From Gammaproteobacteria bacterium MedPE (GTDB taxonomy: Bacteria; Pseudomonadota; Gammaproteobacteria; Enterobacterales; Psychrobiaceae), in assembly GCA_001874365.1 (NCBI GenBank), contig MPDF01000004.1:32001-70114 (forward strand): 38,114 bases of DNA, in the 5' to 3' direction. Each line of letters begins with the position of its first letter. Positions within the stretch are counted from its first letter, which is position 1. This document shows positions 18,968 through 29,002 of this stretch, piece after piece. Position numbers and translations under genes: made by a program. Under the pieces are notes generated by a model that saw nothing but the letters and a program-made list of their open reading frames with translations, searched no databases and had not been told where the DNA came from.

Positions 18968-21672
18968 CAAAGATTTTTACTTCAGTATTTGGTAGCAAGA
19001 ATGACCGTACGCTTAAAAAGTTGCGTAAAGTTGTTGCCTTAGTCAATGAGTTAGAGAAAGAAATAGAAGCGCTGTCAGATGACGAGCTAAAACAAAAAAC
19101 TGCGTACTTTAAAGAACAGTTAGAGTCCGGTAAAACCTTAGATGATATTTTGCCTGAAGCGTTCGCAGTCGTTCGCGAAGCGAGCAAACGTGTATTTGAT
19201 ATGCGTCACTTTGATGTTCAGCTTATTGGTGGCATGGTTTTACAATCAGGTCGAATCGCTGAAATGCGCACGGGTGAAGGTAAGACATTAACCGCGACGT
19301 TAGCGGCATACCTTAACGGCTTAACGGGTAAGGGGGTTCACGTTATTACGGTGAATGATTACCTTGCTGCACGTGATGCTAATAACAACCGTCCGCTGTT
19401 TGAATTTCTAGGAATGTCTGTTGGTATTTGTGTTTCAGGTATGGGACACGATGAAAAACAAGCGGCGTACAATAGTGATATTACTTACGGTACCAACAAC
19501 GAATTTGGTTTTGATTATCTACGTGACAACATGGCGTTCTCTCCACAAGAGCGTGTACAACGTCCATTGCACTTTGCCATCATCGATGAAGTTGATTCAA
19601 TTTTAATTGATGAAGCCCGTACGCCGTTAATTATTTCTGGTGCTGCAGAAGATAGCTCAGAATTATATCGTAAAATTAACGATTTAATTCCTCAGCTTAC
19701 TAAGCAAGATAAAGAAGATACTGAAGAATATACTGGTGATGGTCACTATACAGTCGATGAAAAATCTAAGCAGGTTCATTTAACTGAAACCGGTCAAGTA
19801 TTCGTTGAAGAAATGCTGCAAGAAAACGGACTAATGGGCGAGTTTGATTCATTATTCTCTGCGGCGAATATTAGCTTATTGCATCATGTAAATGCGGCGT
19901 TACGCGCTCACGTATTATTTGAACGTGATGTTGACTACATCGTTAAAAACGGTGAAGTAATTATTGTTGACGAACATACTGGTCGTACAATGGAAGGTCG
20001 CCGTTGGTCTGAAGGTTTACACCAAGCGGTTGAAGCGCTTGAAGGTGTTGACATTCAGAACGAAAATCAGACCCTTGCATCTATTACATTCCAGAACTAT
20101 TTCCGTATTTACGAGAAATTATCTGGTATGACAGGTACTGCTGATACAGAAGCATTTGAGTTCCAGCATATCTATGGTTTAGATACCGTTGTTATTCCAA
20201 CAAACCGTGACATGGTTCGTAATGATATGGCTGATTTGATTTTCATGTCGGCAAAAGAGAAATATGAAGCGATTATCGTTGATATTAAAGCGTGTCAAGA
20301 ACGTGGTCAGCCGTCTCTCGTTGGTACTATTTCAATTGAATCATCTGAGTATTTATCTGAGTTACTGAGAAAAGAAAAAATTGAACATAGTGTACTTAAT
20401 GCTAAGTTCCATCAACAAGAAGCCGAGATCATTGCGAAAGCTGGTGAGCCTGGTCGTGTGACAATTGCAACAAATATGGCGGGTCGTGGTACAGATATCG
20501 TGCTGGGCGGTAATTGGCAAGCACAAATTGAAGCGATGAAAGAGCCAACTGAAAAGCAAATTGCTCATATTAAAGAGCAATGGCAAATTCAGCACGATAA
20601 AGTGTTAGACGCAGGTGGTTTGTATATTTTAGGTACAGAACGTCACGAATCTCGTCGTATCGATAATCAATTACGTGGCCGTGCTGGTCGTCAAGGTGAT
20701 GCTGGTGCATCGCGCTTCTATCTGTCGATGGAAGATAGCTTGATGCGTATATTCGCTTCTGAGCGTATGACAGGCATGATGAAAAAGCTTGGTATGGAAT
20801 ACGGTGAGTCAATTGAGCACCCATGGGTTAACCGAGCTATTGAAAATGCACAGCGTAAAGTTGAAGGTCGTAACTTTGATATGCGTAAGCAGCTGCTTGA
20901 GTATGATGATGTTGCTAACGATCAACGTAAAGTTATTTACGAACAACGTAACGAATTAATGGATGAAGCTGATGTGTCAGCAACTATTAGTAATATTCGC
21001 AGCGACGTTGTTGAAAAGACTATTCGTCAATACATTCCAGTGCAATCACTTGAAGAGCAGTGGGATGTTGAAGGTCTTGAAGAGCGATTAAAAGAAGATT
21101 TCTTAGTTGAAATGCCGATCGGTCAAATGCTCAAAGATGACGACAAACTTCACGAAGAGAATCTAGTAGAGAAAATTCAAGAAGTTGTTGGTCAGGCCTA
21201 TGAGCTAAAAGAGCAAATGGTTGGTAGTGATGTATTACGTCAGTTTGAAAAAGCGGTTATGCTACAGACACTTGATGGCTTGTGGAAAGACCATTTAGCG
21301 GCAATGGATCATCTACGTCAAGGTATTCATTTACGTGGTTACGCGCAAAAGAATCCGAAGCAAGAGTTTAAACGTGAGTCATTTGAATTATTCCAAGATT
21401 TATTAGAATCGCTTAAAACTGATGTCATTGTATTGTTATCTAAGATTCAAGTACAAAGTCAAGAAGATGTTGATGCGGTAGAAGAGCAACGTCGTCAACA
21501 AGAAGCAACAGAGCTTGAGTTCCAACATCCAAGCGCTGGAGAAGAAGACGAAAGTCATGGACAAAATGCGCAGCAGACCGTTATTCGTGAGACCGAAAAA
21601 GTTGGTCGTAATGAGCCTTGTCCTTGTGGTTCTGGCAAGAAGTATAAGCAGTGTCACGGTAAATTGAGCTAG
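18961..21672 (+). CDS. secA: preprotein translocase ATPase SecA
   Basis: The 903-residue motor drives secretory proteins through SecYEG. The Walker A loop is at residues 104-109 (TGEGKT) with K108, the DEAD-type motif is [17 protein letters not shown], and the second helicase fold has [14 protein letters not shown] and [11 protein letters not shown]. The C-terminal zinc finger, which binds SecB, is complete: C887, C889, C898 and H899. Length is close to E. coli SecA (901). The start matches the family ([20 protein letters not shown]) although no ribosome site precedes it. The 276-base upstream region has no secM gene, and no mutT gene follows. A strong terminator closes the unit. Confidence 0.99.
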   Translation: MLTKIFTSVFGSKNDRTLKKLRKVVALVNELEKEIEALSDDELKQKTAYFKEQLESGKTLDDILPEAFAVVREASKRVFDMRHFDVQLIGGMVLQSGRIAEMRTGEGKTLTATLAAYLNGLTGKGVHVITVNDYLAARDANNNRPLFEFLGMSVGICVSGMGHDEKQAAYNSDITYGTNNEFGFDYLRDNMAFSPQERVQRPLHFAIIDEVDSILIDEARTPLIISGAAEDSSELYRKINDLIPQLTKQDKEDTEEYTGDGHYTVDEKSKQVHLTETGQVFVEEMLQENGLMGEFDSLFSAANISLLHHVNAALRAHVLFERDVDYIVKNGEVIIVDEHTGRTMEGRRWSEGLHQAVEALEGVDIQNENQTLASITFQNYFRIYEKLSGMTGTADTEAFEFQHIYGLDTVVIPTNRDMVRNDMADLIFMSAKEKYEAIIVDIKACQERGQPSLVGTISIESSEYLSELLRKEKIEHSVLNAKFHQQEAEIIAKAGEPGRVTIATNMAGRGTDIVLGGNWQAQIEAMKEPTEKQIAHIKEQWQIQHDKVLDAGGLYILGTERHESRRIDNQLRGRAGRQGDAGASRFYLSMEDSLMRIFASERMTGMMKKLGMEYGESIEHPWVNRAIENAQRKVEGRNFDMRKQLLEYDDVANDQRKVIYEQRNELMDEADVSATISNIRSDVVEKTIRQYIPVQSLEEQWDVEGLEERLKEDFLVEMPIGQMLKDDDKLHEENLVEKIQEVVGQAYELKEQMVGSDVLRQFEKAVMLQTLDGLWKDHLAAMDHLRQGIHLRGYAQKNPKQEFKRESFELFQDLLESLKTDVIVLLSKIQVQSQEDVDAVEEQRRQQEATELEFQHPSAGEEDESHGQNAQQTVIRETEKVGRNEPCPCGSGKKYKQCHGKLS

Positions 21673-21695
21673 TAGTTTGTTAGTTTAACACCGTA

Positions 21696-21731
21696 AAAAT
21701 GCCAATTAGTCTTGCTAATTGGCATTTTTTT
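21696..21731 (+). terminator. intrinsic terminator after secA
   Basis: Stem AATGCCAATTAG (21698-21709) pairs with CTAATTGGCATT (21715-21726), followed by a run of T. It is a classic strong terminator 24 bases after the secA stop. Confidence 0.92.
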
Positions 21732-21960
21732 ATCTCGAATAAAAGGCTAACTTATGAGGAGAAACTCCACTTCATTATCTCGCTAGCTTATCTAGTTGAC
21801 GCTATTGATTTACGGCTGTTTCATAGAGAGTCAGGAGGGCGTAGATAGAATGGTGGGTCATTGACTTGTCATTCTGTTGATAATCTTAGAGTTTCGCGTG
21901 CGAATTTAAGCTCATAAGTAGAATGAGTGAGAAATGATTTTAATATTAACGAACCTCCAT
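21732..21960. other. gene-free interval between secA and phoD terminators
   Basis: I see no supported gene here. A ten-codon frame starting at 21754 is the only ORF with a fair ribosome site and is too short to credit. The interval is bounded by the secA terminator on one side and the phoD terminator on the other, so it is probably untranscribed spacer. The mutT gene often found after secA in relatives is absent. Confidence 0.6.
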
Positions 21961-21994
21961 AAAAAAGCCGCCGTGATAGTGTTATCACGGCGGC
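21961..21994 (-). terminator. intrinsic terminator of the phoD gene
   Basis: Twelve-base arms GCCGCCGTGATA (21967-21978) and TATCACGGCGGC (21983-21994) flank a GTGT loop. The A run at 21961-21966 becomes the U tract on the minus strand, 20 bases past the phoD stop. Confidence 0.93.
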
Positions 21995-22013
21995 CTCTAT
22001 TTGACTAACTACG

Positions 22014-24371
22014 TTAGCTAACTTTAGTTAGCGCGCCGTCTTTAAGTTGATATTGGCTCGTTTCAACCATACCAAGGAAGTCATCACGCTTATCATAGAA
22101 GCTTGTTGTTACGTAGTTAACATCATCTGACATGGTTGGGAACTGATGAAAATCAACAGTGAAGCTGTCGCTATTCGCTGTGACAACACCAATACCATGC
22201 TTCCATAGCTCTGACATTTTTAACGTCGTTGGTACGTCACTACGTGTAGTCGCTGTTTGAGTTAACAAGTTAAAGAATGGATTTAGTGCTTTAAAGGTTG
22301 CAGCTGACTCAGGTGCAAGCGAAGAGGCTAGTCCTTGAAGCGCGTCATCGATAAAGGTACCTTGCGTGCCAGACGAAATCGATGATGCGGTAAATCCATA
22401 GCTACGAAGGCCTGTAACACTGCTTGGTGCATGCTCACTAACGTAACTTGAATGAACATCACCTGATAGGGTAATCACGCCAGCAGCACTCAATAAATCA
22501 TTGGTCAGTTTTGCTTTAGCTTGCGGGAAACCATCCCAGTGATCAGCATTGACGTAAAAACGATTTTTAAATAACGCCGGGATAGCGTCAGAATCGAACA
22601 TTCCTTCAAGTTGTGGAATGCCAGTTGATACGCGGTCGCTACTTAAATCAAAAATTAATGGTGCAAATGATACTGAGCTACCCATAACTTTCCAAGTTGC
22701 TGTAGATGTCATCACTTGTTGACTTAGCCACGCCGTTTGTTTATCACCGAAGGCATTTTGTGATTGTGGGTCAATCGATGCTTTGTAACCAGCGTAGAGG
22801 TCAAATACATCTTTTATCACCATATAACGACTGCCAAGTTTAGAGAATAGCGAGGCTTTACCTAATGTCATATAAGCAATGCCGCGCTCTAATCCGTCAC
22901 TGCTTAGCACATCAAGGTTATAGACTGCTTTTAGTGAGGCTGGAATTTGTTTAATGATTTCATTGAGGTAATCAATAACAAGCTTGCCACTAACAACCTT
23001 AGCTGCCATGGCTGCGCCTTTTGTTGCCGCAGTTTGTGCATCATCACCTACAATTGACATGTAATCTGCTTTGTAAAGGCCAGCGACAACATCTGTTAAT
23101 ACGGTCTTAAGTACGTTGTACTGTGGCGCATCAATATCGATATACGCCATAAATGTTGCTTGAACAAATGCTGTCGCATTCGCTAAAGGAATGCCCTTAG
23201 CTTGTGCGATAACAGCCGATGTTGTTGCTTGGTCCATGACTACAGTGCCCGGGAAAGCATCTTCGGGAATCAAGTGATCAGGACGATGTGTTCTAAAGTC
23301 TGTCATTAACAGTTTTACGTGTTTACCAAAATCAAAATCGCGGTAAATTGTTGTATTCGGGAATAGGTGCTCTTGTGTAATAGCCAGTTCGCCTTTTCCT
23401 AAGTCGATAGTTTTATCACTGGCGTGTTCATGATCAATTGGCATGTATTCAAAATACACGCGCTCAGAATTTTGTTTGCGCTGCAGGTTTTTCTCATCGC
23501 TTGCGCCATCAGTTGTGGTGGCGACATTTTGCCAACTATCATCACTAAATTCGTGATCATCCCAAATCGCAATCATTGGGAAATTTTCATGAACCTCACG
23601 CAACACTTCATCGCTGCGGTAAGTTTTATAAAGCTCACGATAGTTAGACATGCTTTGCGCAGAATAATAAGCTTTGTCGCCTTGACCTATTTTTATTGCG
23701 CCGTCAGTATCAGTAAATTCAAAAGAACGACCATCCACATTTTGGAATTCAGGATCGCCAGTTGTTTCATAGATGTAGTCGCCAAGATGCACAACAAAAT
23801 CAAGCTCAGGTTGGTTCAATACTGACAGGTAAGCATTATAGAAACGGCCTACGTAATCCTGACAGCTTACAAAAGCGAATTTAACGGCTTGATCGGCAGT
23901 TGTCTCAGGCGCTGTCTTAGTACGACCGACATTAGTGACATATTGGACTTCATCGTTAATGTAAACAAAGCGATAGTAATAGGTTTTGTATGGGTCTAAA
24001 TCAGTGACACGGACTTTTAAACAATGGTCATTGTCTTTGTATGCGTTAAGCATTTCATCAACACGAATATCCGTGAACTCTTTGTCAGTAGCAACTTGCA
24101 ATTGTACCTTTATATCATCTGCGGCCATGTCTTCAACGCGCGTCCATAAAATCACGCTATCAGGTTTAGGATCGCCAGACATTAATGATTGAGGGAAAAA
24201 TTTTGCGCCTGGCTGTAAGCCTGTTGGTTTTGGTGTTGGCGTAGGTGCTGGCGGCGGCGTTGGTGCCGGTGAACTATTAGATGAACCGCCACATCCGGCA
24301 AGACCACCCAAAGCAACAGCTGAAGCACTGACCACAATCGTGGACAGGAATTTACGGCGTGTATAACTCAT
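22014..24371 (-). CDS. phoD: PhoD-type alkaline phosphatase/phosphodiesterase, Tat-exported lipoprotein
   Basis: A 785-residue metallophosphatase of the PhoD family. The N-terminus has a twin-arginine motif, TRRKFL (residues 4-9), and a lipobox LAGC with C27, so it should be folded in the cytoplasm, exported by Tat and lipid-anchored. A Pro-Thr-rich linker (about 34-50) leads to the PhoD N-terminal domain (FPQSLMSGDPKPDSVILWTR). The catalytic domain has VVHLGDYIYE, AIWDDHEFSDD and SGDVHSSYVSEH, which hold the metal ligands. Compared with B. subtilis PhoD (583 residues), it is longer, with a mostly helical insertion at about 385-525. AAGGA lies before the ATG on the minus strand. It diverges from glnK. 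I find no good Pho box in its upstream region. Confidence 0.9.
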   Translation of the reverse strand: MSYTRRKFLSTIVVSASAVALGGLAGCGGSSNSSPAPTPPPAPTPTPKPTGLQPGAKFFPQSLMSGDPKPDSVILWTRVEDMAADDIKVQLQVATDKEFTDIRVDEMLNAYKDNDHCLKVRVTDLDPYKTYYYRFVYINDEVQYVTNVGRTKTAPETTADQAVKFAFVSCQDYVGRFYNAYLSVLNQPELDFVVHLGDYIYETTGDPEFQNVDGRSFEFTDTDGAIKIGQGDKAYYSAQSMSNYRELYKTYRSDEVLREVHENFPMIAIWDDHEFSDDSWQNVATTTDGASDEKNLQRKQNSERVYFEYMPIDHEHASDKTIDLGKGELAITQEHLFPNTTIYRDFDFGKHVKLLMTDFRTHRPDHLIPEDAFPGTVVMDQATTSAVIAQAKGIPLANATAFVQATFMAYIDIDAPQYNVLKTVLTDVVAGLYKADYMSIVGDDAQTAATKGAAMAAKVVSGKLVIDYLNEIIKQIPASLKAVYNLDVLSSDGLERGIAYMTLGKASLFSKLGSRYMVIKDVFDLYAGYKASIDPQSQNAFGDKQTAWLSQQVMTSTATWKVMGSSVSFAPLIFDLSSDRVSTGIPQLEGMFDSDAIPALFKNRFYVNADHWDGFPQAKAKLTNDLLSAAGVITLSGDVHSSYVSEHAPSSVTGLRSYGFTASSISSGTQGTFIDDALQGLASSLAPESAATFKALNPFFNLLTQTATTRSDVPTTLKMSELWKHGIGVVTANSDSFTVDFHQFPTMSDDVNYVTTSFYDKRDDFLGMVETSQYQLKDGALTKVS

Positions 24372-24516
24372 TACTAAAATCCTTTGTTTATTATTTTTGT
24401 TGTTAATGTAAGCCCTAGACTTTCATCATCGAGTTTATGTCGTGGTTTAGCACTTTAAAAGGGATTTTTGAAGATATTAAGACAAAGTTCGAATTTGGCG
24501 CAAAAGGTAAAACGAG

Positions 24517-24533
24517 TGCACCAAAGTGGTGCG
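24517..24533. promoter_or_regulatory. NtrC (GlnG) binding site upstream of glnK-amtB
   Basis: TGCACCAAAGTGGTGCG closely matches the NtrC consensus of TGCACC, five bases, GGTGCA; only the last base differs. It lies about 100 bases before the predicted start point, the usual enhancer distance. NtrC-phosphate activating glnK-amtB in nitrogen shortage is well known in proteobacteria; its action here is inference. Confidence 0.8.
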
Positions 24534-24596
24534 AGCGAGGAGGTGTTTATAACATTAATTCACATCATTTTTCTTTTGTAACAATAGGTTACTAAC

Positions 24597-24613
24597 TTGG
24601 TATGGCTCTTGTA
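24597..24613 (+). promoter_or_regulatory. sigma-54-like promoter of glnK-amtB
   Basis: A GG at 24599-24600 and a GT at 24611-24612 are ten bases apart within TTGGTATGGCTCTTGTA. This fits the -24/-12 layout (TGGCAC, N5, TTGC) except that the final C of the -12 GC is T. The start point would be near 24623, about 30 bases before glnK. Confidence 0.6.
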
Positions 24614-24635
24614 ATTGTCTCACTAACTAATTTAA

Positions 24636-24992
<357 letters not shown>

Positions 24993-25001
24993 GGAGCAAT
25001 G

Positions 25002-26249
25002 ATGGAAGAATTAACACAATTAGGCACGACTGTTACCGAACTTCGTTTCGCCTTAGATACATTTTACTTTTTAATATCTGGTGTCCTCGTGATGTGGATG
25101 GCTGCCGGTTTTGCCATGTTAGAGGCTGGTCTTGTTCGCTCTAAAAATACGACTGAAATTTTAACGAAAAATATTTGTTTGTACGCCATCGCCTGTACCA
25201 TGTTTTTGCTGGTTGGTTACAACATTATGTATGTCGATAATGCTGAAGGTGGCTGGTTACCTTCAATCGCTGGTTTTATAGGTGCTCAAGCCGATGGTGC
25301 AGATCACGCGTTGGAATCTGATTTCTTTTTTCAAGTGGTGTTTGTCGCGACAGCAATGTCTATTGTGTCTGGTGCCGTTGCCGAACGAATGAAGCTTTGG
25401 GCATTCTTAGTATTTACCGTTGTCTTAACTGGCTTTATTTATCCAATTGAAGGTTACTGGACTTGGGGAGGTGGTTTCATATCTGCGCTAGGATTTGTAG
25501 ATTTTGCGGGCTCAGGAATTGTGCACATGGCCGGTGCTGCGGCGGCAGTCGCTGGTGTGCTCTTGTTAGGTGCACGTAAAGGTAAATATGGTCCTAATGG
25601 TCAAGTTAATCCAATTCCAGGGTCTAATTTACCAATGGCTACGTTGGGAACATTTATCTTGTGGATGGGCTGGTTTGGCTTTAATGGTGGATCGCAGTTA
25701 TTGGTTTCTGATGCCGAAAACGCATCGTCAGTGGCTAAAATATTTGTGAACACGAATAGTGCTGCTGCATTAGGGGCAATCAGTGCATTAATCGTTTGTC
25801 GATTATTGTGGGGAAAGGCTGATTTGACCATGATATTAAATGGCGCATTAGCTGGACTGGTTGCCATCACAGCAGATCCATTATCGCCTTCATTGCCTGT
25901 CGCTGCACTCATTGGATTATTAGCTGGTGGCTTAGTTGTTTTTTCAATCGTGATGCTGGACAAGGTGTGTTTTGACGACCCTGTTGGTGCCGTTTCTGTT
26001 CACGGTGTGGCTGGTTTCTTTGGGTTAATGCTTGTGCCATTTAGTAACGCCGATGCCACTTTCTTTGGTCAATTAACAGGTGCTGCGATTATCTTTGCTT
26101 GGGTATTTGGTACAAGTTTCGTCGTATGGTTAGTGCTTAAAAAGACCATGGGTATTCGTGTTAGCGAAGAAGAAGAGTATCTTGGTATGGATATCGCTGA
26201 TTGTGGAATAGACGCCTATCCAGAGTTTGTGACGGTGAAAGGCAGTTAA
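25002..26249 (+). CDS. amtB: ammonium transporter AmtB
   Basis: A membrane protein of 415 residues with about eleven membrane segments, of the Amt family. The pore twin histidines lie in GIVHMAGAAAAVAG and VSVHGVAGFFG, and the family segments RSKNTTEILTKN, YWTWGGGF and LGTFILWMGWFGFNGGS are clear. It conducts ammonium across the inner membrane and is blocked by unmodified GlnK, its upstream neighbour. Two adjacent ATG codons occur at 24999 and 25002. AAGGAG at 24991-24996 is only two bases from the first but five from the second, so I choose 25002. No long signal peptide is evident. A long-stem hairpin follows. Confidence 0.96.
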   Translation: MEELTQLGTTVTELRFALDTFYFLISGVLVMWMAAGFAMLEAGLVRSKNTTEILTKNICLYAIACTMFLLVGYNIMYVDNAEGGWLPSIAGFIGAQADGADHALESDFFFQVVFVATAMSIVSGAVAERMKLWAFLVFTVVLTGFIYPIEGYWTWGGGFISALGFVDFAGSGIVHMAGAAAAVAGVLLLGARKGKYGPNGQVNPIPGSNLPMATLGTFILWMGWFGFNGGSQLLVSDAENASSVAKIFVNTNSAAALGAISALIVCRLLWGKADLTMILNGALAGLVAITADPLSPSLPVAALIGLLAGGLVVFSIVMLDKVCFDDPVGAVSVHGVAGFFGLMLVPFSNADATFFGQLTGAAIIFAWVFGTSFVVWLVLKKTMGIRVSEEEEYLGMDIADCGIDAYPEFVTVKGS

Positions 26250-26282
26250 TTCATCTAGTACTCAGTTACAGGTATTAAAATC

Positions 26283-26322
26283 CAAAGCCCATGACGAATA
26301 TCGTCATGGGCTTTGTCATTTT
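26283..26322 (+). terminator. terminator hairpin after amtB
   Basis: A perfect 15-bp stem, CAAAGCCCATGACGA (26283-26297) with TCGTCATGGGCTTTG (26301-26315), has a 3-base loop. The T tract after it is interrupted (TCATTTT), so termination is likely but may not be complete. Confidence 0.75.
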
Positions 26323-26347
26323 GGGTGTAGCTTGGGTATTCATCCCT

Positions 26348-26356
26348 TGCTATGAT
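26348..26356 (+). promoter_or_regulatory. extended -10 promoter of mpl
   Basis: TGC directly before TATGAT forms an extended -10 element, with a GC-rich GCGCC following. No good -35 is seen at the normal spacing, which is acceptable for extended -10 promoters. The start point would be about 25 bases before the mpl ATG. Confidence 0.5.
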
Positions 26357-26388
26357 GCGCCTTAATAATTGTTATAAATGAAATCAGC

Positions 26389-27756
26389 ATGAAACATATT
26401 CATATATTAGGTATTTGTGGCACCTTTATGGGCGGCATTGCAATTTTAGCTCGCGAGTTGGGGTTTAGAGTTACAGGAAGTGATGCCAATGTCTATCCGC
26501 CAATGAGTACACAGCTTCAAGAAAGTGGCATAGAATTAATTGAAGGGTACGATCCAAGCCAGTTAGAGCCTGCACCAGATTTAGTTGTCGTTGGAAATGC
26601 AATGAGTCGCGGTAATGCATGTGTTGAATTTATGCTCGATCGCAATATTCCATATACGTCAGGGCCACAATGGCTTCTTGAGAATTTACTCAAAGATCGT
26701 TGGGTTATTGCGCTTTCTGGCACCCACGGAAAAACAACGACAGCAAGCATGGTTGCATGGATATTAGAAGACAACAATCAACAACCAGGGTTTCTCATTG
26801 GCGGCGTACCTCAATGTTTAGGAGTATCGGCAAAACTGGGTGACGCACCATTTTTTGTTGTTGAAGCAGATGAATATGACAGTGCTTTTTTTGATAAGCG
26901 ATCTAAGTTTGTCCATTATCGCCCACGAACGTTGGTTATTAACAATCTTGAGTTTGATCATGCCGATATCTTTCCTGATTTAGCGGCAATTGAACGTCAG
27001 TTTCATCACCTTATTAGAATGGTCCCGAGTAATGGGTTAATCATTTCGCCAACGGACACTAAATCTTGTGATGATGTGTTAGCAATGGGTTGTTGGAGTG
27101 AGACTCAAACCATGGGAGAAAATGGTGATTGGTCTTATCAGATGCTTAATGCCGATGGTTCGAGTGTTAAAATCTGTTATCAAGGAAAATATGTCGGACA
27201 GTTAGATTGGGATCTTATTGGAAAGCATAATGTCCAAAATGCATTGATGTCTATTGCTGCTGCGCGGCACGTTGGTATCGGACCTGCACAAGCCATTGAT
27301 TCTTTATCACGGTTTGTTAACGCAAAACGCCGTTTGGAAACTAAAGGCTGTGTAAATGATGTAACTGTTTATGATGACTTTGCACATCACCCCACGGCTA
27401 TTCACACAACACTTGAAGGTTTGCGAGCTAACGTTGGTCAACAGCGTATTTTCGCTGTTCTAGAGCCACGGTCTAATACCATGAAGCAAGGTGTGCATCA
27501 GCACACGTTATTTAATTCGATGATTGAAGCTGACGCGATATTTTTGTATCAACCGGATGATATACATTGGAATATGCGAGAAATGGTCTCGGAAAACTCA
27601 CCAGAGACAGTGATTGAAAACCAACTAGATAAATTAGTTGAGCAAATTGTTGAACAAGCTCAACCTCATGATCATTTGTTAGTCATGAGCAATGGCGGTT
27701 TTGGCGGTATACATCAGAAGTTACTTGACGCTTTGGCGCTAAAGGAGATGGTATAA
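26389..27756 (+). CDS. mpl: UDP-MurNAc:L-Ala-gamma-D-Glu-meso-DAP ligase Mpl
   Basis: A 455-residue Mur ligase (E. coli Mpl is 457) that attaches the recycled tripeptide L-Ala-D-Glu-meso-DAP to UDP-MurNAc in the cytoplasm. It has the N-terminal [17 protein letters not shown], the ATP loop [30 protein letters not shown], and the C-terminal [12 protein letters not shown] and [12 protein letters not shown], all distinctive for Mpl. It is a paralogue of MurC in the dcw cluster. It implies that the cell recycles murein and uses meso-DAP, which bears on reading the altered MurE motif. Its stop shares a base with the ubiX start. Confidence 0.97.
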   Translation: MKHIHILGICGTFMGGIAILARELGFRVTGSDANVYPPMSTQLQESGIELIEGYDPSQLEPAPDLVVVGNAMSRGNACVEFMLDRNIPYTSGPQWLLENLLKDRWVIALSGTHGKTTTASMVAWILEDNNQQPGFLIGGVPQCLGVSAKLGDAPFFVVEADEYDSAFFDKRSKFVHYRPRTLVINNLEFDHADIFPDLAAIERQFHHLIRMVPSNGLIISPTDTKSCDDVLAMGCWSETQTMGENGDWSYQMLNADGSSVKICYQGKYVGQLDWDLIGKHNVQNALMSIAAARHVGIGPAQAIDSLSRFVNAKRRLETKGCVNDVTVYDDFAHHPTAIHTTLEGLRANVGQQRIFAVLEPRSNTMKQGVHQHTLFNSMIEADAIFLYQPDDIHWNMREMVSENSPETVIENQLDKLVEQIVEQAQPHDHLLVMSNGGFGGIHQKLLDALALKEMV

Positions 27757-28376
27757 TGGCAACGTTTGAAAGGCGTGTAACACTCGCACTTACCGGTGCA
27801 TCAGGTGCGCCATACGGTTTGAGATTATTGCAACAATTACTCGCTGCTAAAACCCAAGTTTATTTATTGTTGTCGGATGCTGCAAAAATTGTCTTAGCAA
27901 CGGAAGCTGACTTTGACATTCCAACTGAGCATGATGCGGCGCAAACTTTTTTAAATAGCCATTTTAATGGGCTAGATAATCAAATTCAGTTGCTTGAAAA
28001 AAGTGATTGGTTTAGCGCACCAGCCTCTGGTTCATCCTCGCCAAAACAAATGGTTATCTGTCCGTGTTCAATGGGGACTCTGTCAGCAATTAGTCATGGG
28101 GCGAGTAACAATCTCATTGAACGTGCTGCCGATGTGGTTTTAAAAGAACGAGGTCAATTATTGATTGCATGGCGTGAAAGTCCTTTATCGTCGATACATT
28201 TAGAGAATATGTTAAGTCTATCTAAGCTTGGCGTAACCTTGATGCCATTGGCACCGGGCTTTTATCACAAGCCACAATCACTTGAAGAAATTATTGACTT
28301 CATGGTAGCCAGAATATTAGACCATTTAGATATTGAGCAAACGCTTGTACTTCCTTGGATGTCTGAAAATAAATAG
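27756..28376 (+). CDS. ubiX: flavin prenyltransferase UbiX
   Basis: A 206-residue protein that links dimethylallyl phosphate to FMN, making prenyl-FMN for the UbiD decarboxylase of ubiquinone synthesis. The N-terminal FMN loop [43 protein letters not shown], and [21 protein letters not shown] with [13 protein letters not shown] are UbiX signatures. It starts on the last base of the mpl stop with AAGGAG just before, so the two are co-translated. UbiD is not in this window. A CRP-type site begins in its stop codon but probably serves hpt. Confidence 0.95.
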   Translation: MATFERRVTLALTGASGAPYGLRLLQQLLAAKTQVYLLLSDAAKIVLATEADFDIPTEHDAAQTFLNSHFNGLDNQIQLLEKSDWFSAPASGSSSPKQMVICPCSMGTLSAISHGASNNLIERAADVVLKERGQLLIAWRESPLSSIHLENMLSLSKLGVTLMPLAPGFYHKPQSLEEIIDFMVARILDHLDIEQTLVLPWMSENK

Positions 28377-28390
28377 TGATCTTGATCACA
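28375..28390. promoter_or_regulatory. CRP-type binding site upstream of hpt
   Basis: AGTGATCTTGATCACA matches 14 of 16 positions of the CRP consensus TGTGATCTAGATCACA. The outer GTGA/TCAC bases favour CRP over FNR, although the TGAT-N4-ATCA core would suit either. It overlaps the ubiX stop and lies about 84 bases before the hpt ATG (centre to ATG). Confidence 0.65.
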
Positions 28391-28401
28391 AGTGTGTGTT
28401 G

Positions 28402-28429
28402 GCTATTAGCGTTGCCAATCGTTAATAGC
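28402..28429. repeat. 28-bp dyad between the CRP-type site and hpt
   Basis: Arms GCTATTAGCG (28402-28411) and CGTTAATAGC (28420-28429) pair over ten positions with one G-T wobble around an 8-base centre. It could be an operator or, if transcribed, a leader hairpin. It does not match the PurR consensus. A TAGGAT at 28430-28435, just after it, is a possible -10. Confidence 0.5.
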
Positions 28430-28465
28430 TAGGATCTCATCGTCTAAAACCTGTTAGGAATCGTG

Positions 28466-29002
28466 ATGATTAAACACACTACCGAAGTGATGATCAGCAA
28501 ACAAGAAATCGACGACAAAGTTGTTGAGCTTGGCAAACTTATTGAAACCCACTACAAAGATTCAGAAAATTTATTAATGGTTGCGTTGTTACGTGGCTCT
28601 GTGGTCTTTTTAGCGGATTTATGTCGCGCTGTAGACTTACCTTTATCTATCGATTTCATGACAGTATCGAGCTATGGTTCGAGCATGGAAAGCACCCGAG
28701 ATGTAAAAATACTTAAAGATTTAACTGAAAGTATTAAAGATCGTGATGTGATTATTGTTGAAGATATCATTGATACAGGTAATACGTTGTCTAAAGTTGT
28801 TGAAATCTTGACATTACGTGAACCTAAGTCGTTAACACTTTGTACGTTATTAGATAAACCATCACGTCGTGAAGTTGACGTGGACGTTGATTGGATTGGT
28901 TTTAGTATTCCTGATGAGTTTGTTGTTGGTTACGGTATTGATTATGCTGAAAAGTATCGTAATCTACCGTATGTTGCCAAGGTTATTCCATTAGAAGATT
29001 AA
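28466..29002 (+). CDS. hpt: hypoxanthine phosphoribosyltransferase
   Basis: This enzyme of 178 residues salvages hypoxanthine (and some guanine) to IMP using PRPP, in the cytoplasm. The PRPP motif is [13 protein letters not shown], with E99 to G105 as the core. [21 protein letters not shown] and [22 protein letters not shown] are further Hpt signatures. Length equals E. coli Hpt. ATG 28466 is chosen because AGGA at 28456-28459 lies six bases before it; the GTG at 28463 is only three bases away. A CRP-type site and a dyad lie upstream. Its stop overlaps the stop of the converging gene in a TTAA. Confidence 0.96.
   Translation: MIKHTTEVMISKQEIDDKVVELGKLIETHYKDSENLLMVALLRGSVVFLADLCRAVDLPLSIDFMTVSSYGSSMESTRDVKILKDLTESIKDRDVIIVEDIIDTGNTLSKVVEILTLREPKSLTLCTLLDKPSRREVDVDVDWIGFSIPDEFVVGYGIDYAEKYRNLPYVAKVIPLED

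Noticed and set aside
21754-21786. Ten-codon frame after secA
   Set aside because: Too short and between two terminators; no sign of conservation can be judged.
23424-23825. 133-codon open frame antisense to phoD
   Set aside because: It lies wholly inside phoD, has no family features, and no promoter or ribosome site of its own.
24372-24510. Possible Pho box for phoD on the minus strand (near 24462-24490)
   Set aside because: The best candidate matches only about 11 of 18 positions and lacks a good second repeat.
26389-27756. A second murC
   Set aside because: The Mpl-specific [12 protein letters not shown] and [12 protein letters not shown] motifs, and the ubiX neighbour, show this is mpl.
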